A DNA stretch of 64,000 nucleotides, from contig NC_059379.1 of NCBI RefSeq assembly GCF_019703515.2, forward strand, positions 21,999,880-22,063,879, written 5' to 3'. Positions 47,525-58,289 of the stretch are shown one piece after another (the stretch's first letter is position 1; every line of letters starts with the position of its first letter). A program made the translations under genes and the position numbers. Under the pieces are notes generated by a model that made no database searches, was not told the DNA's origin, and saw nothing but the letters and a program-made list of their open reading frames with translations. The DNA comes from Myxocyprinus asiaticus. Lineage: Eukaryota; Chordata; Actinopteri; Cypriniformes; Catostomidae.

Positions 47525-48362
47525 TTAAAGCTACACTATGTAACTTTTTGTTAAAAAATAACAAATTGTTATTAATGAGAGAGTGCAACAAAAATCCATC
47601 TTCCAAACCATGTATTTTCTTTACCAAAATACACTTTGATAAACCTATAATAATTATATTATATTATAAATATTTTAGAGCTGTGGGGATGGATTTCGCG
47701 GGAAATTGCATACATACATTGTTCGCCCGTCATATCCATACACAGAGAAAATAAGATCCTGCTTCTGTAGCGCGTGTGGGAGTAGCTGAAAGTTTGCTGT
47801 CACAACGAATGAGAAAAATTGACCATGGATCATTCAAAACGGCAAACCTATGGGGAATCACCGGTTGTAAAAACAAAGAAACCCTGAATAGGTCAGAGTC
47901 TACAAGCAAAAAGGGAAAGCGACAGAGTCCACAATAAAACCCGAATCAACATCGGCTTGGCTTTTCAGGGGTGGCGACGACTCTGAGATCTGAAAGGATT
48001 TAAAAGCGACCCAGAGATGGCTTTTTTCTTACTCATCAGATAAGATATTTTATTTATATGGTTTATGTATAGTTGTGTAATCAATGTTTCCAATAAGTCA
48101 AAACAACAGTATAAGGTATGGCACTTAACTGCTCAGATTATATGTTTTTCGGATATCCGTCTTTTCCTTTCTTTCATTATTTATTTGTCCATTCCCTCTG
48201 ATAAGATGTCCTGTATTCATGTGTACACCGGTGCCTCGAACCACATTCATCTGCGCAGAGGAGCAGAGCCGAACCACAACCAAAATAATGTCCTTCCGCA
48301 AGACACATGCAGTTTTATTTTTTAACCGCTAGAGGGTCAAAAGTTACATAGTGTAGCTTTAA
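47525..48362 (+). mobile_element. TTAA-flanked element with perfect 24-bp inverted repeats
   Basis: Left end TTAAAGCTACACTATGTAAC and right end in perfect inverse over 24 bases including TTAA. TTAA is used by piggyBac and Kolobok transposons; which applies is unclear. An ATG at 47825 opens a short frame MDHSKRQTYGESPVVKTKKP then stop. The same start is kept in the copy at 62.4-63.15 kb, so it may be the first exon of a lost transposase. Confidence 0.75.
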
Positions 48363-49387
48363 GTAATACGACCTGATTTATCCAGTAATGACAACATTAG
48401 TGTTTACAGTGTACAGTATGGAAAGTAAATCATTGTGAAGACTTTTTAAAAATGTTACTGTACTGTATGTTTTTAATATGTCTGAATTTTTAAAATCCTA
48501 CAGCACCAATTTTAAGATAAAATTGGGATTTATTTTTAAATTTTTTATTTAAAAAAAACAAAATTTTCTGTAGAAAGCCACATCACATTTCTTATTTGAT
48601 TAAATTGTGAAGTCTCAAAGGAGTAGCTGACTGGCCATGAGCCAGAGACTTTCTGACAGCTGAATGAAGCGTACTTGGTCATTTTCTAAATCATTTAATT
48701 ATTAAATATGGCCTCTGGAAAGAAGATAGCATCAACTTAAAAACAAGAAAGAAAATTCTATTCTTGCATTTTCCATAGGGAAAAAAGAAGCAGATTAAAG
48801 GAAAGAACTGATCTTGGTTCGTATTAATTACCATGATTTACAGGCACAGGAAATTTATCTTAATAAATCTGTTCAATAGCGTTAAAACAAATGCATTACA
48901 TTCAGGCACAAAATATGAAATAATTCATGGCCGCTATCTTGTGGTTATGATTGAGATCACATCATAAACCTTCACATGAAAATATAGCACACATTTCATA
49001 ACCACCTACACACCAACACTACTCATCTCAGGTTATCTCTGCTCGTAACATTGTATTACTGTTGTGTGACAGCCTAACCTTTGACAGATGAGCCTTCTTG
49101 TTAAATCCTAGAGCAGTGGTCTTATTATAAGTTCTTTGCTCACTAATATAAACATGCACACAAACACACACAATCATACAAGGCCATCTTTATCATGTAG
49201 CCATCTCTATTCAAGCCACACAACCTGCAAGGCCTAGTAATGCATTGTGCTTGGTTTTTATGCATTAAATGTTAACATGAGAAAGAATTGTGAAAGAGAA
49301 AATCTGACATATTGTGGGAACAAGCTCAGCTCACTATTATGCTTGTTGTTTCCACAGTTTCGCTGAAACTGATACTGTTAGTAGAGG
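48363..49387. other. Non-coding, AT-rich
   Basis: Nothing recognised apart from short A/T tracts. Confidence 0.4.
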
Positions 49388-49574
49388 TTAAAAGGATAGT
49401 TCACGTTCAGTGTATGGATAAAAGATGCAATGAAAGTGAATGGTGACTTAGGCTAACATTCTGCCCAACATCTTTTGTGTTCCACTGAAGAAAGAAAGTC
49501 ATACGGGTTTGAAACAACTTGAGGGTCAGTGAATGACCACAGATTTTTCCTTACTGGGTGAACTATCTCTTTAA
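49388..49574. mobile_element. Intact Angel-like short inverted-repeat element
   Basis: TTAAAAGGATAGTTCACG at the left and GTGAACTATCTCTTTAA at the right are inverted, both with TTAA. Inner parts AAGTGAATGGTGAC and AAGAAAGTCATACGGGTTTG are typical of this short family. It is 187 bp and non-coding. The name Angel is from memory of zebrafish elements with such ends. Confidence 0.72.
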
Positions 49575-50756
49575 GGGCATAAAGAGCCTCTTTAAAATGC
49601 TTGTCTCATTTTGTTATGACCAAGAAAAGATATGTATACATATTATAATGAGAAACATCTCAAAGCTATTCATGCCAAAATTAAAGACAGTTATTTTATT
49701 TAAACATGTTGTAATTATCTGTAATCACCACTTTTTGTGTGAATGTATGTGATTTGTTATTCTGAAGCTGAATTTTAATATTTACAACAATTAATAATCT
49801 CAGCATGGTGATATTGGTGGTAAGACATAATCATTTTTAAACATATGATTAATGGACTCATTTATCATATAACATTGATCCTCTTAAATTTAAATTTATT
49901 TTTCATATTCGTGGAGCAGTCAGTGTTGATGAGAGATTCTCCAAGCCCAACATAGTGATGAACTTCAAGCAGTTCGAGTAAAAGTTGTATTTAGAAATAA
50001 TATGTAGCCAAGTGGTCATAAATTGGACGTGGCCCCTTTAAGAGTTTTGCGACACCCGCTTTCCAGGCACTCTCTCATGCTAGAGATGTGAGAAGATACA
50101 TTGTGCAAGAGAGCTCCAGGTTTTGTTCATCGGTTGATAATTCTTTGGGTAAATATCAAATTCTACACAAAATGCTCATAAATTGCATTAAATATGTGTT
50201 CAGAAGAGTTGTGTTAATTGAGTGTTTGTTATGGATCAGTTTTGAAGTATGCATATGGATTGCATGTGTGGAGTTTTGGCAAAATGTCTCAGTCACATAT
50301 CACTCTCATTGCATCTGATTTTCCATTTAATGAACCTGGAAAGCTTTACTATTGTTTTTCATTAATGTTGTTAACTAAATTAGTTTAAATGTGGCATGAT
50401 CATGTTGAAGGACAAGGGCTCCTCCAGTCTTCGTTTCTCACTCCCAAGGTTCTTCTTACTCATCCTACCTAAATGTCTTAGTGAATTTTCCTGCCACAGT
50501 CTGGTGCCATTGTCTTACTATGGATTGTATGACAGTATGCTTTGTAAAACTGGTTCAGAGTAATTTATATAGTGAAAAGCTTTTTATATATATAAAACTA
50601 CAATAACCTTAAAAACTCAATATATATATGTAAAAATATTTGAATAATTCTGAAACATTTGTGAGCATTTTCACACCACTGCATTGACCTTCCATCAGAA
50701 ACGCTAACCCCATTTAAACTCCATATCAGGCAACCTTGAAGCATGAAGACATGAAC
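49575..50756. other. Non-coding flank
   Basis: No coding motif. Tract of TATATA near 50586-50626. Confidence 0.4.
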
Positions 50757-51224
50757 ATTCCAGAGGTCTGGCCGCGGGTGTCAGATGGTGCCCGGTCCCT
50801 GAGAGAGGAGAACCCTCCTCAGGGGAATTTGCCAGGGAGGGGCTGTCGTGAGGAGTGTGAGGTCCGAGAAGTCTGGGTGGGCCAGTAGGATGCCACTAGG
50901 ATGACCTACTCCTCGTCCTCCCTGACCTTGCACAGGGTCTGTGCAAGTAGGCTCACTGGGGGGGAACGCATACCAGCGCAGCCCCTGGGGCCAGCTGTGT
51001 GCCAGCGCATCTGTGCCAAGGGAAGCCTCAGTCAGGGCGTACCAGAGCGGGCAGTGGGAGGATTCCCGGGAAGTGAACAGGCACTTGACCGAATCGACTC
51101 CGAACCAGCTGGACCACCTGGGGGTGGAGTCTCCACTCTCCCGAGCATCTGCCGCTGCTGACTCCAGAGGAGGAAACGGCGGGTGAGTTGCGACATGCGG
51201 CTCAAGTGCAAGCCGCCTTAGCGG

Positions 51225-51996
51225 CTAATGTACGCTACCATCGCCGTGTTGTCCGTCCGGACCAACACGTGCTTGTCCTGGATCAACGGTCGAAGCCTCC
51301 GCAGGGCGAGCAACACTGCCAGCAACTCGAGGCAGATGACATGCCAACGCAGTCGCGGCCCTGTCCAGGAGCGCCATCATAGAGACTGAGTCTAACTCCA
51401 ACCCGAGAAAAGAGATGCTCTGTACCGGGAAGAGCTGCTCTTTCCCCAGTTGACCCGAAGCCCCAACTGGCTGAGGTGCTTGAGCACCAGGTCCCTGTGC
51501 ACACACAACAAGTCTCGAGAGTGAGCTAGAGCCAGCCAGTCGTCGAGACAGTTGAGGATGCAGACGGCCACTTCCCTTAGCAGGGCAAGGGCTGCCTCTG
51601 CAACTTCCGTGAAGACATGAGGCGATGGGGCCGACCAAAGGGGAGGACGTTGAAGTACGCGTCCTTCAGGTCTACCGCCGCAAACCAATCCTGATGCCGG
51701 ACGCTCGCTAAAATGCGTTTCCGCGCCAGCATCTTGAATGGCAAAGCCCGGTTCAGAAATCGCAGGTCCGGGATTGGCCGCAACCCACTGCCTTTCCATG
51801 GTACGATGAAGTAGGGGCTGTAGAATCCCTTCTTCATCTCAGCTGGAGGGACAGGCTCTACCACGTTCTTCCGCAGAAGGGACGTGATCTCCACAGGCAG
51901 GGCAGCAGCGTTCTCGCCCTGCATTTGAGGTAAAACGGACGCTGCTGAACCCGGGCGGGTGACTGGTGAACTGAATTGCATAGCCGAGTTGGACAA
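51225..51996 (-). pseudogene. DIRS reverse transcriptase to RNase H remnant
   Basis: From 51996 the minus strand reads KKGFYSPYFIVPWKGSGLRP and FAAVDLKDAYFNV (palm motif A with Asp). A deletion and frame change follow near 51620-51660. The next frame has AVCILNCLDDWLALAHS with the LDD catalytic pair and LSQLGLRVNWGKSS. A third frame gives ISFLGLELDSVSMMALLD and the start of RNase H (ARPAEASTVDPGQARV in one frame). Three frames and a missing segment between motifs A and C mean it is inactive. Confidence 0.82.
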
Positions 51997-52221
51997 TCCC
52001 AGTCAGCCATCACGACGGGTTGGCGAGCGCAAGCCACGTCCCCAAGCTCCGGGCGAGGGGGACCAAGGAGACAACCTCAGTCATACTGGCGGGTGGGGCC
52101 TCGCGGCGAGGCAGAGCTGGAGGCACCATGTTGAGGGGTCTCGGACCCCGAACTCGTGGCCGTGCTGAATCTGGGGACATCGAAGCACTTACCTGGCTCC
52201 GAGTACCCACCATAGGACCGG

Positions 52222-53083
52222 TCAGCGATGGGGGAGGAGGGAACCGTCCTCGTAACCAGTCACAACTGCCCGGGTGGGTGTGTTGTGCCGCAGCTGGACG
52301 CGCAGGGGCGGGGGGCCCGCCTCCGCAGTGTCATGCCTGCCATAAATGTGCGGTGTCCGGCAATCGCAATAACGATGCCCGTAAACACCGGCTGTGTGAC
52401 CCAGGAAATGAGGAAACCGCTCCTTTTCTGAACATGTGGGTACCGCAGCCTTTCGGGCATGCGGCAAATCAAAGAAAAGGCAACAAAGGATTCTCCTCCC
52501 GGCCCTCCACTGGGGGATGGAGTGGTCTGCTTACCATCTCTAGGCCTGCAGCAGGTCTCCACGTGCCTTGGTCGCCCATCTCAGGGGCGGCTAGAAACCT
52601 TCCTCGGGTTCCTGGCGGCAGGCCGTGAAATGGGGGGGCGTCTGCTTCCTTCAGGTGGCTCTACGCCGGGGCCGGGCCGCATGTGACTCTACCCTCCCTC
52701 GCAACCGGGCCAGTTTGGTTGCTTAGGAGACCTGGCTGGAGTCACTCAGCACGCCCTGGGATTCGAACTAGCGAACAAGTGAACTCCAGGGGTGGTAGCC
52801 AGCGTCTTTTACTGCTGAGCTACCCAGGCCCCCGGGGTGTGTGATCTTGAACTGCGCCGGGGCAGGATATGCTGAATAGCCTCCATCTGCTTAACCGGCA
52901 AGAACTGCTGGGCAAAGTCCTCAACGGTGTCACCAAATAGGCCGACCTGGGAGACGGGGGAGTCAAGGAACCATACCTTGTCAGCATCCCTCATCTCGAC
53001 CAAATTGAGCCATAGGTGGCGCTCCTGGACCACCAAGGTGGACATCGCATGCCCGAGAGTCTGCAGTGTGACCTATGTCGCCC
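52222..53083 (-). pseudogene. DIRS gag C-terminal part and linker
   Basis: The minus strand from 53083 reads RAT, a stop, then MSTLVVQERHLWLNLVEM, DTVEDFAQQFLPVKQMEAIQ and HILPRRSSRS, close to the gag of the first element. A SINE fragment interrupts it. Beyond lies a linker (ERFPHFLGHTAGVYGHRYCD) also kept in the first element. Several frame changes. Confidence 0.7.
52684..52838 (-). mobile_element. tRNA-derived SINE fragment (head part)
   Basis: On the minus strand GCCTGGGTAGCTCAGCAG, TGGCTACCACCCCTGGAGT and GAATCCCAGGGCGTGCTGAG match the head of the full SINE at 61396-61813. The body and tail are missing. A clear target duplication is absent, and DIRS sequence next to it is also missing, so it may have arrived with a rearrangement. 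Confidence 0.78.
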
Positions 53084-54182
53084 GGGCTGGGGTGCTGTGT
53101 GCAACGGGCAGGCAGTATCGGGGCTCTGGACAGGGCCCCGCCTGCAATGTCACATCAACTGCCTAAAGTTGCTGGCAGTATCGCTGGCCCTGCGGAGGCT
53201 TCAGCCAGTGATTCAGGGCAAGCACGTGTTGATCTGGATGGACAACACAGCGACTGTGGCATACATAAACCACCAGGGCAGAGTACGCTCACGTTGTATG
53301 TCGCAACTTGCCTGCTGCCTCCTCCTCCATGAGGTGGCTGTATGCTCTGAAGTGGCGTCTCTTCGCGAATTGGTGTTCTTCCCGTGGGGAAGATCCATGG
53401 AGATGCGCAGTCAAGTCTGTGTTGTCCTTTCTACAAGAGGGACTGGAGAGACGGCTGTCTCCCTCTACCCTGAAGGTTTATGTGGCGCTATTGAAGCATA
53501 TCACAATACACTGGATGGGAGAACCTCTCGACAGCACGACCTGATCACCAGGTTCCTCAAAGGTGCAAGGAGATTGAATACCCCTAGACCGCACCTGATT
53601 CCCTCTTGGGATTTCTCTGTGGTCCTACCTGCCTTACAGAGAGCCCCCTTTGAGCCCCTGGAGCAGGCCGAGCTCAGCACTTTGTCCCTGAAGACGGCCC
53701 TCCTGGTGGCGCTCACTTGTATCAAGAGGGTGGGGGACCTGCATGTGCTTTCTGTCACCAGCGAATGCCTGGAGTTCGGGCCGGCACACTCTCACGTGAT
53801 CTTGAGACCCCGGCCCGGTTACATGCCCAAAGTTCCCACCACTCCCTTCCGGGATCAGGTGGTGAACCTGCAAGCGCTCCCTTCAGAGAAGGAAGACCCG
53901 GCCTTGTCGTTGCTGTGTCCAGTTTGTGCCCTTTGCATCTGTCTGGACTGCATGCAGAGCTTTAGATGCTTGGAGCAGCTCTTTGTCTGCTTTGGAGGGC
54001 AGCAGAAGGGGAAAGCTGTCTCCAAACAGAGGTTGTCCCATTGGATTGTGGATGCCATTTCTCTGGTTTACCAATCACAAGAAATGCCGTGCCCTTTGGG
54101 AGTCTGGGCGCACTCCACCAGAGGTGTTGCGTCCTGGGCACTGGCGAGGGGCGTAACTGGTGAACACTGGACACCTCTTTAA
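53084..54182 (+). pseudogene. DIRS RNase H plus tyrosine recombinase, truncated
   Basis: RNase H traces: GWGAVCNGQAVSGLW, HINCLKLLAVSLAL (the usual glutamate is lysine) and MDNTATVAYINHQG. The recombinase starts in another frame (ALKWRLFANWCSSRGEDPWR; LSFLQEGLERRLSPSTLKVY), then slips near 53485 to AYHNTLDGRTSRQHDLITRF. Catalytic parts LTCIKRVGDLHVLS and AHSTRGVASWALARG are present. The C-terminus then departs to TGEHWTPL and a stop, so the tyrosine segment (FARFYN in the first element) is lost. Confidence 0.85.
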
Positions 54183-54820
54183 TTCCTTAAGCACTATTTG
54201 GTGGCAAACTTGGTGGAGGAGTGACGCCACCAGGCACAGTACTCATGGTATGCCCCTTTTCAGGTGAGGCTGTGTACTTGGGCTCAGTGCTCCATACGTG
54301 GTGATTCCCCCCTCGGTAATCCCGTATGATGTGTTTCCACTGTTCGGTTTCCCCTCAGGTGAACACTGTGTCTCCCCTCATCAGAGCTCTGCTCTGCCTC
54401 ACACCACTGTTGCTGTGTACCGTCTCTGTATATAGGTTCCTCCCCAGTGGCATCATTCCATTTGTGAACTTCCCCGTCAGTAAGTCCATGTGAGGTATTC
54501 ACCACATGTTAACCTCCCTCCGGTAGGATATGGTCTCTGTAGTGCTCTCCCTCCTGGAGAGGGAAGAGCACTTCCCCAGCACTATTCTAGCAGGTGCTTG
54601 GTGGGAAATTACTTAATACAAAAATCAGGAAAGGCCACCGCCTGTAGCTTCCTCGGGTAGTGCCTCCTCCCACCCTTGTTGGGACCCGGGAGACGCCTTA
54701 CCTAACTCGCTGGAAGGTCACGACGTGGTCAAGCGCTCACTGCGAGGCACACAGCAGCCTGCCCGTGCCCGCTCCTCCATACCACACGACACGGTTCAGC
54801 ACCTGCGGCGTTTCGTACAG
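54183..54820 (+). other. 3' untranslated region of the plus-strand DIRS fragment
   Basis: Non-coding GC-richer sequence between the recombinase and the terminal repeat. A hairpin-like CTCTCCCTCCTGGAGAGGGA lies near 54543-54562. Confidence 0.55.
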
Positions 54821-54874
54821 GAACCCCTAGTGTCACTACATTGACACAACATCGAGTGAGTGACAGACAGGGAA
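54821..54874. repeat. DIRS terminal repeat (right end of plus-strand fragment)
   Basis: CCTAGTGTCACTACATTGAC followed by ACAACATCGAGTGAGTGACAG and GGAAC matches 4161-4214. Confidence 0.88.
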
Positions 54875-55210
54875 CGTCTTGGTTACTGGTGTAACCTCTG
54901 TTCCCTGATGGAGGGAACGAGACGTTGTGTCCCTCCTGCTGTGGCGCTGAACCGACCGCTGACATGGCCAGGACTCTCTCTCGGTTCCTCAGCACAACTC
55001 TGAATGAGTAGTGCATGCCATCTCCTTTTATACCCGTATGTCCGGGGCGGAGATTGGCATGCAAATTCCACTCGCCAATTTTCATAGGCCTTTTCTGAAT
55101 AAAGCAAAGGTGATTGGAGCTCTCAAGAGCGAACCCCTAGTGTCACTACATCGACACAATGTCTCGTTCCCTCCATCAGGGAACAGAGGTTACACCAGTA
55201 ACCAAGACGT
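54875..55210. mobile_element. Short DIRS-derived unit with two inverted terminal repeats (336 bp)
   Basis: CGTCTTGGTTACTGGTGTAA at 54875 is the exact inverse of the right end at 55210; the ~57-bp arms (54875-54931 and 55153-55210) differ at about one position. The centre is the DIRS leader, including GGGTATAAAAGGAG on the minus strand (~55022-55037) and CTCGCCAATTTTCATAGGCC, also present at about 4102-4121. No protein is encoded. It directly abuts the terminal repeat at 54874. Confidence 0.8.
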
Positions 55211-57180
55211 TTTGATTATTGGGGGGGGTACCTCCCCCCACACCCTGGAATCTACCCCTCTGTTTCAAAATATTCTCCACAAAAGGAGATATAGCTTCTG
55301 GATCTGGTAGTTTTAATGCAACAAGGCAGAGGATACAGACAGAAGAGGAGGTTTCTGAATGGGCAAAATGTTCTCATCAGCCCCCTACAGTTTTCAACAT
55401 TCCCTTCAGTTAAAGAAAAATGCCATCTACCACAAAGAATCTAACAGTGCATAAGTAAATGAACAAATAAGTAACATTTATAGCAGACAAACTGTCACAT
55501 GCCAATTACAAATGTTTTTATTTTTAATAATCATATTTTTGCAACTGTGAATATAAATTATTTCTAGTTATTCCAAGCTCTAAAATATTGTCAATCACTG
55601 ATTCTTGAGATAAAGGACAAAACGTGAGTTTTAAGTGAGTTTAAATCTGAGTTTTAATTTTTAACACTAAATTAATTTGAAATTGATATATTTGTAGACA
55701 AAGGTCTCAGCTAACGAACCATGTAAGTGTACAGGTTTTCACACTATTCTGAAAATTCAGACAGAGTTGACAAAATTTAATATTTTTCCATCTTACCCAT
55801 GTGTTGAACACTGGAGCCAATTATATTTTTTCCTCAGTTGAAGCTGCCTCTACAACCTAAACTAAAATGCCAAAATTTATCCCACAATTCTCAGAAGCGA
55901 TATGAGGGGTGCCACTAGGATTTTTGGGCACACTGACAACTTTGCACTCTGGGCCCCCTATCTTATCGTAACCCCTTCCTCATTTTTTTCATTTTTATTT
56001 TTTTATTTAAAATTATTATTATTAATAAACGTGAACATAACCATGATTGAACATTCAATAAAAGACATTAAAAACTAATTTTAGTATGGAAAGTTCCTTA
56101 AAATAATCAAAAATCATTTAAAAGAAATAACAATACATTGAATGAACATATACATTTTATAATGTTTGATCATGTCATTTTAGTGAGTTTGGACTGTGTT
56201 TCTAATGGAAATATTTCATTTTTATGTTTTAAATGTTGATTCAAGTAATCTCTTGTTATATCTGATGGCAAACAAAATCAGATTTTCCCTCCTACAAGAG
56301 TATTAGAACAGAACAAATTTATACAGGTGAAAGACTGATATCTTGGTCCATAATACATTGTGGTGCAGGTTTTAAAGCCTTTGTATTTTTTTTTTTTTTT
56401 TTTTATTTGTAAAAATTATCATAGGCTAGACCATGGATGGATCGTCATTGAGTAGGTCAATGTAACTATGGCTTCTATCAAACAAACTAAAGCATTTTGT
56501 TATGAAAAACAAAAAACAATCTAAACACATTTAAATTCTATTATTAAAACTGTTTTGTTATAATAAAAACTAAGTACCCGTTGACTTCTTCCACTTTTTA
56601 TAGTATTAATATGAATCTATTTCTTTCAAATTATACCTGTTACGAAGTTGGTGTTACTACAGTAATGGCACATATTATATTTTCTTGTCTTTTCCTCATC
56701 AGCGCTATTTAGAATTTGGGTCTGTCTGGCCTTATGAGATGTTTGACATTCTCCATAGTGCTTCAAAATAGAAAATTATTGGTTTAATTCAGGTTTTGTG
56801 GTCTGAGCTGTGCTGTTTAGCGCTCTGCATGATCCAGTCAAGCCTGGTTTGTGATGCGTTCAGTGCGAGCATGTGTGCGATTTGCGCCACGCTATTCCAA
56901 TGGGAAGCGCATTTAGCACGTAAAAAGCACTTTTTGGCTAAACCACTGAATGTCTTATGGCGGATTCCACACACTATATCATCTTTTATTATCAAGAAAG
57001 AGCGGTCTTCATTTTAGCTAATGAGTGTGAAGTGGCCATTTATCATAAAATCACTCAGGAAAAGACTTGGGGGTTCTGCTGGTCCCCGGGTCTGTCTAGG
57101 GCCCTTAGAATCGTCCTAACCTCCAACAATATCCAACAATACTTGCATTGTAAGGATCTACAGAGCTGAGATAATCTTCT
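55211..57180. other. Non-coding, AT-rich
   Basis: A GC-rich palindrome (GGGGGGGTACCTCCCCCC) lies near 55222-55239. T tract at 56385-56404. No motifs in the open frames on either strand. Confidence 0.4.
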
Positions 57181-57184
57181 AAAA

Positions 57185-57286
57185 ATCTTCATTAAAGAAG
57201 AAAGAATGTCATACACATCTGTGATGGCATGAGGGTGAGTAAATGATGAGAGAATTTTTCTTTTTGGGTGAACTATCCCTTTAAGA
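57185..57286. repeat. Angel-like right arm
   Basis: GATGGCATGAGGGTGAGTAA, ATGATGAGAGAATTTTTC and GGGTGAACTATCCCTTTAAG form the right end of the family. No left arm is next to it. Confidence 0.65.
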
Positions 57287-57422
57287 CCTCTTAGAAAATG
57301 TGATTAAGTACTGTATGTTTGCTGGAAGCACATTGTTTTATGTTTTTGTCTTTAAGTATCACAAAGGGGAATAAGATGAAAGAATTTAGTTGAAGGATTG
57401 TGCTAGGAGGCTAGTCAGTATG

Positions 57423-57856
57423 TGTAACGTATACTCAGACTCGAGGATGATGTTTGAACCCAAGCAAGTATTTATTGACACACAAACAAAGACAGCAGGT
57501 AAGTGATGACGTGACAGTACTGGGTTGCAGTGGTGATAGTTTACGTGATGAAGACTAATGCTGATAGAGATGGTGACTTTTCTTGAGGTGGAGGGTTTGC
57601 AACAACAAAGCTTGCGTTGAGGAGATGGACAGTGGAGAGGAAATGTTTGGAGTAGAAGAGTGGAATCGTTAACGCTGGAGATACAGGTAAGTGAGTCTGT
57701 ACACAAAGTTGAGACCAGACACAGAATGGAAGGGGAGTGAGGTTTATATAGAGGGGCTGATTGATGCAATGATTGGAGGCAGGTGTGGGTGATCAGTACT
57801 CAGGAGAGTGAGAGGGTTGAGTGAAATTGGTAGGTGGGTCAGAAGGATCCTTGACA
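57423..57856 (-). mobile_element. Probable solo LTR, 434 bp
   Basis: On the minus strand it begins TGTCAAGGATCC and ends GAGTATACGTTACA. CCTCTATATAAACCTC (near 57738-57753) is TATA-like, and GTCAATAAATACTTGC (near 57464-57479) is a polyadenylation signal. Flanks GTATG and ATAAG do not match, so the insertion is old or an end is misplaced. Confidence 0.68.
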
Positions 57857-57861
57857 ATAAG

Positions 57862-58170
57862 TAATGCAATAGTAATAGTACCTTTGATTGTCTCAGTTTA
57901 TAACTAAGGAGGGATCTGGAGTAAAGATTTTTTTGCAACTGCAATCCAAATAAAAGAAGCTGCAGTATAGTAACACATTGAACAGTACTCTGCTTTACCA
58001 CTTATGCTTTCAATCTTTCAAGAAGCTCATTAGAAATGCTGAGCTCCTCTTTTAATTCAAAATCACTCATAGTGATGAGGACAGACACACGAGATACAGT
58101 AGATGGACAAACTACTAAAGACAAACTATATAATATTTTGATTCAGTACTAGCTAGGAGAATTGAGTCTG
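57862..58170. other. Non-coding flank
   Basis: Nothing recognised. Confidence 0.4.
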
Positions 58171-58173
58171 CTC

Positions 58174-58275
58174 TTAAAGGGATAGTTCAACCTTCAAAAT
58201 TAAAATTCTGTCATCATTTATTCACCCACATGCTGTTCCAAACCCTTCGTTCTACCAGATGGCAGTTAAATGTTC
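58174..58275. repeat. Angel-like left arm
   Basis: TTAAAGGGATAGTTCAACC followed by AAATTCTGTCATCATTTATTC and GCTGTTCCAAACCC. The right arm is missing. Confidence 0.65.
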
Positions 58276-58289
58276 ACAATTGAAGTCTG

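Larger units (their letters stand above)
50757..53083 (-). mobile_element. DIRS-like fragment on the minus strand
   Basis: On the minus strand it holds part of gag, a linker, reverse transcriptase and RNase H regions homologous to the element at 8-4214 but including the reverse transcriptase lost there. It lacks terminal repeats on both sides and the recombinase. A SINE fragment sits at 52684-52838. At 53083/53084 it joins head to head with a plus-strand DIRS fragment. Confidence 0.82.
53084..54874 (+). mobile_element. DIRS-like fragment on the plus strand
   Basis: Starts within RNase H (GWGAVCNGQ), continues through the tyrosine recombinase and a ~600-bp 3' untranslated region to a terminal repeat ending at 54874. 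It is the opposite half and opposite orientation of the fragment to its left. Confidence 0.82.

Noticed and set aside
52020..52628. 202-residue plus-strand open frame
   Set aside because: GC-rich antisense frame of the DIRS gag/linker region; composition explains it and no motif is present.
55222..55239. Strong GC palindrome as a terminator or origin
   Set aside because: Short palindrome next to the DIRS derivative with no other supporting signal.
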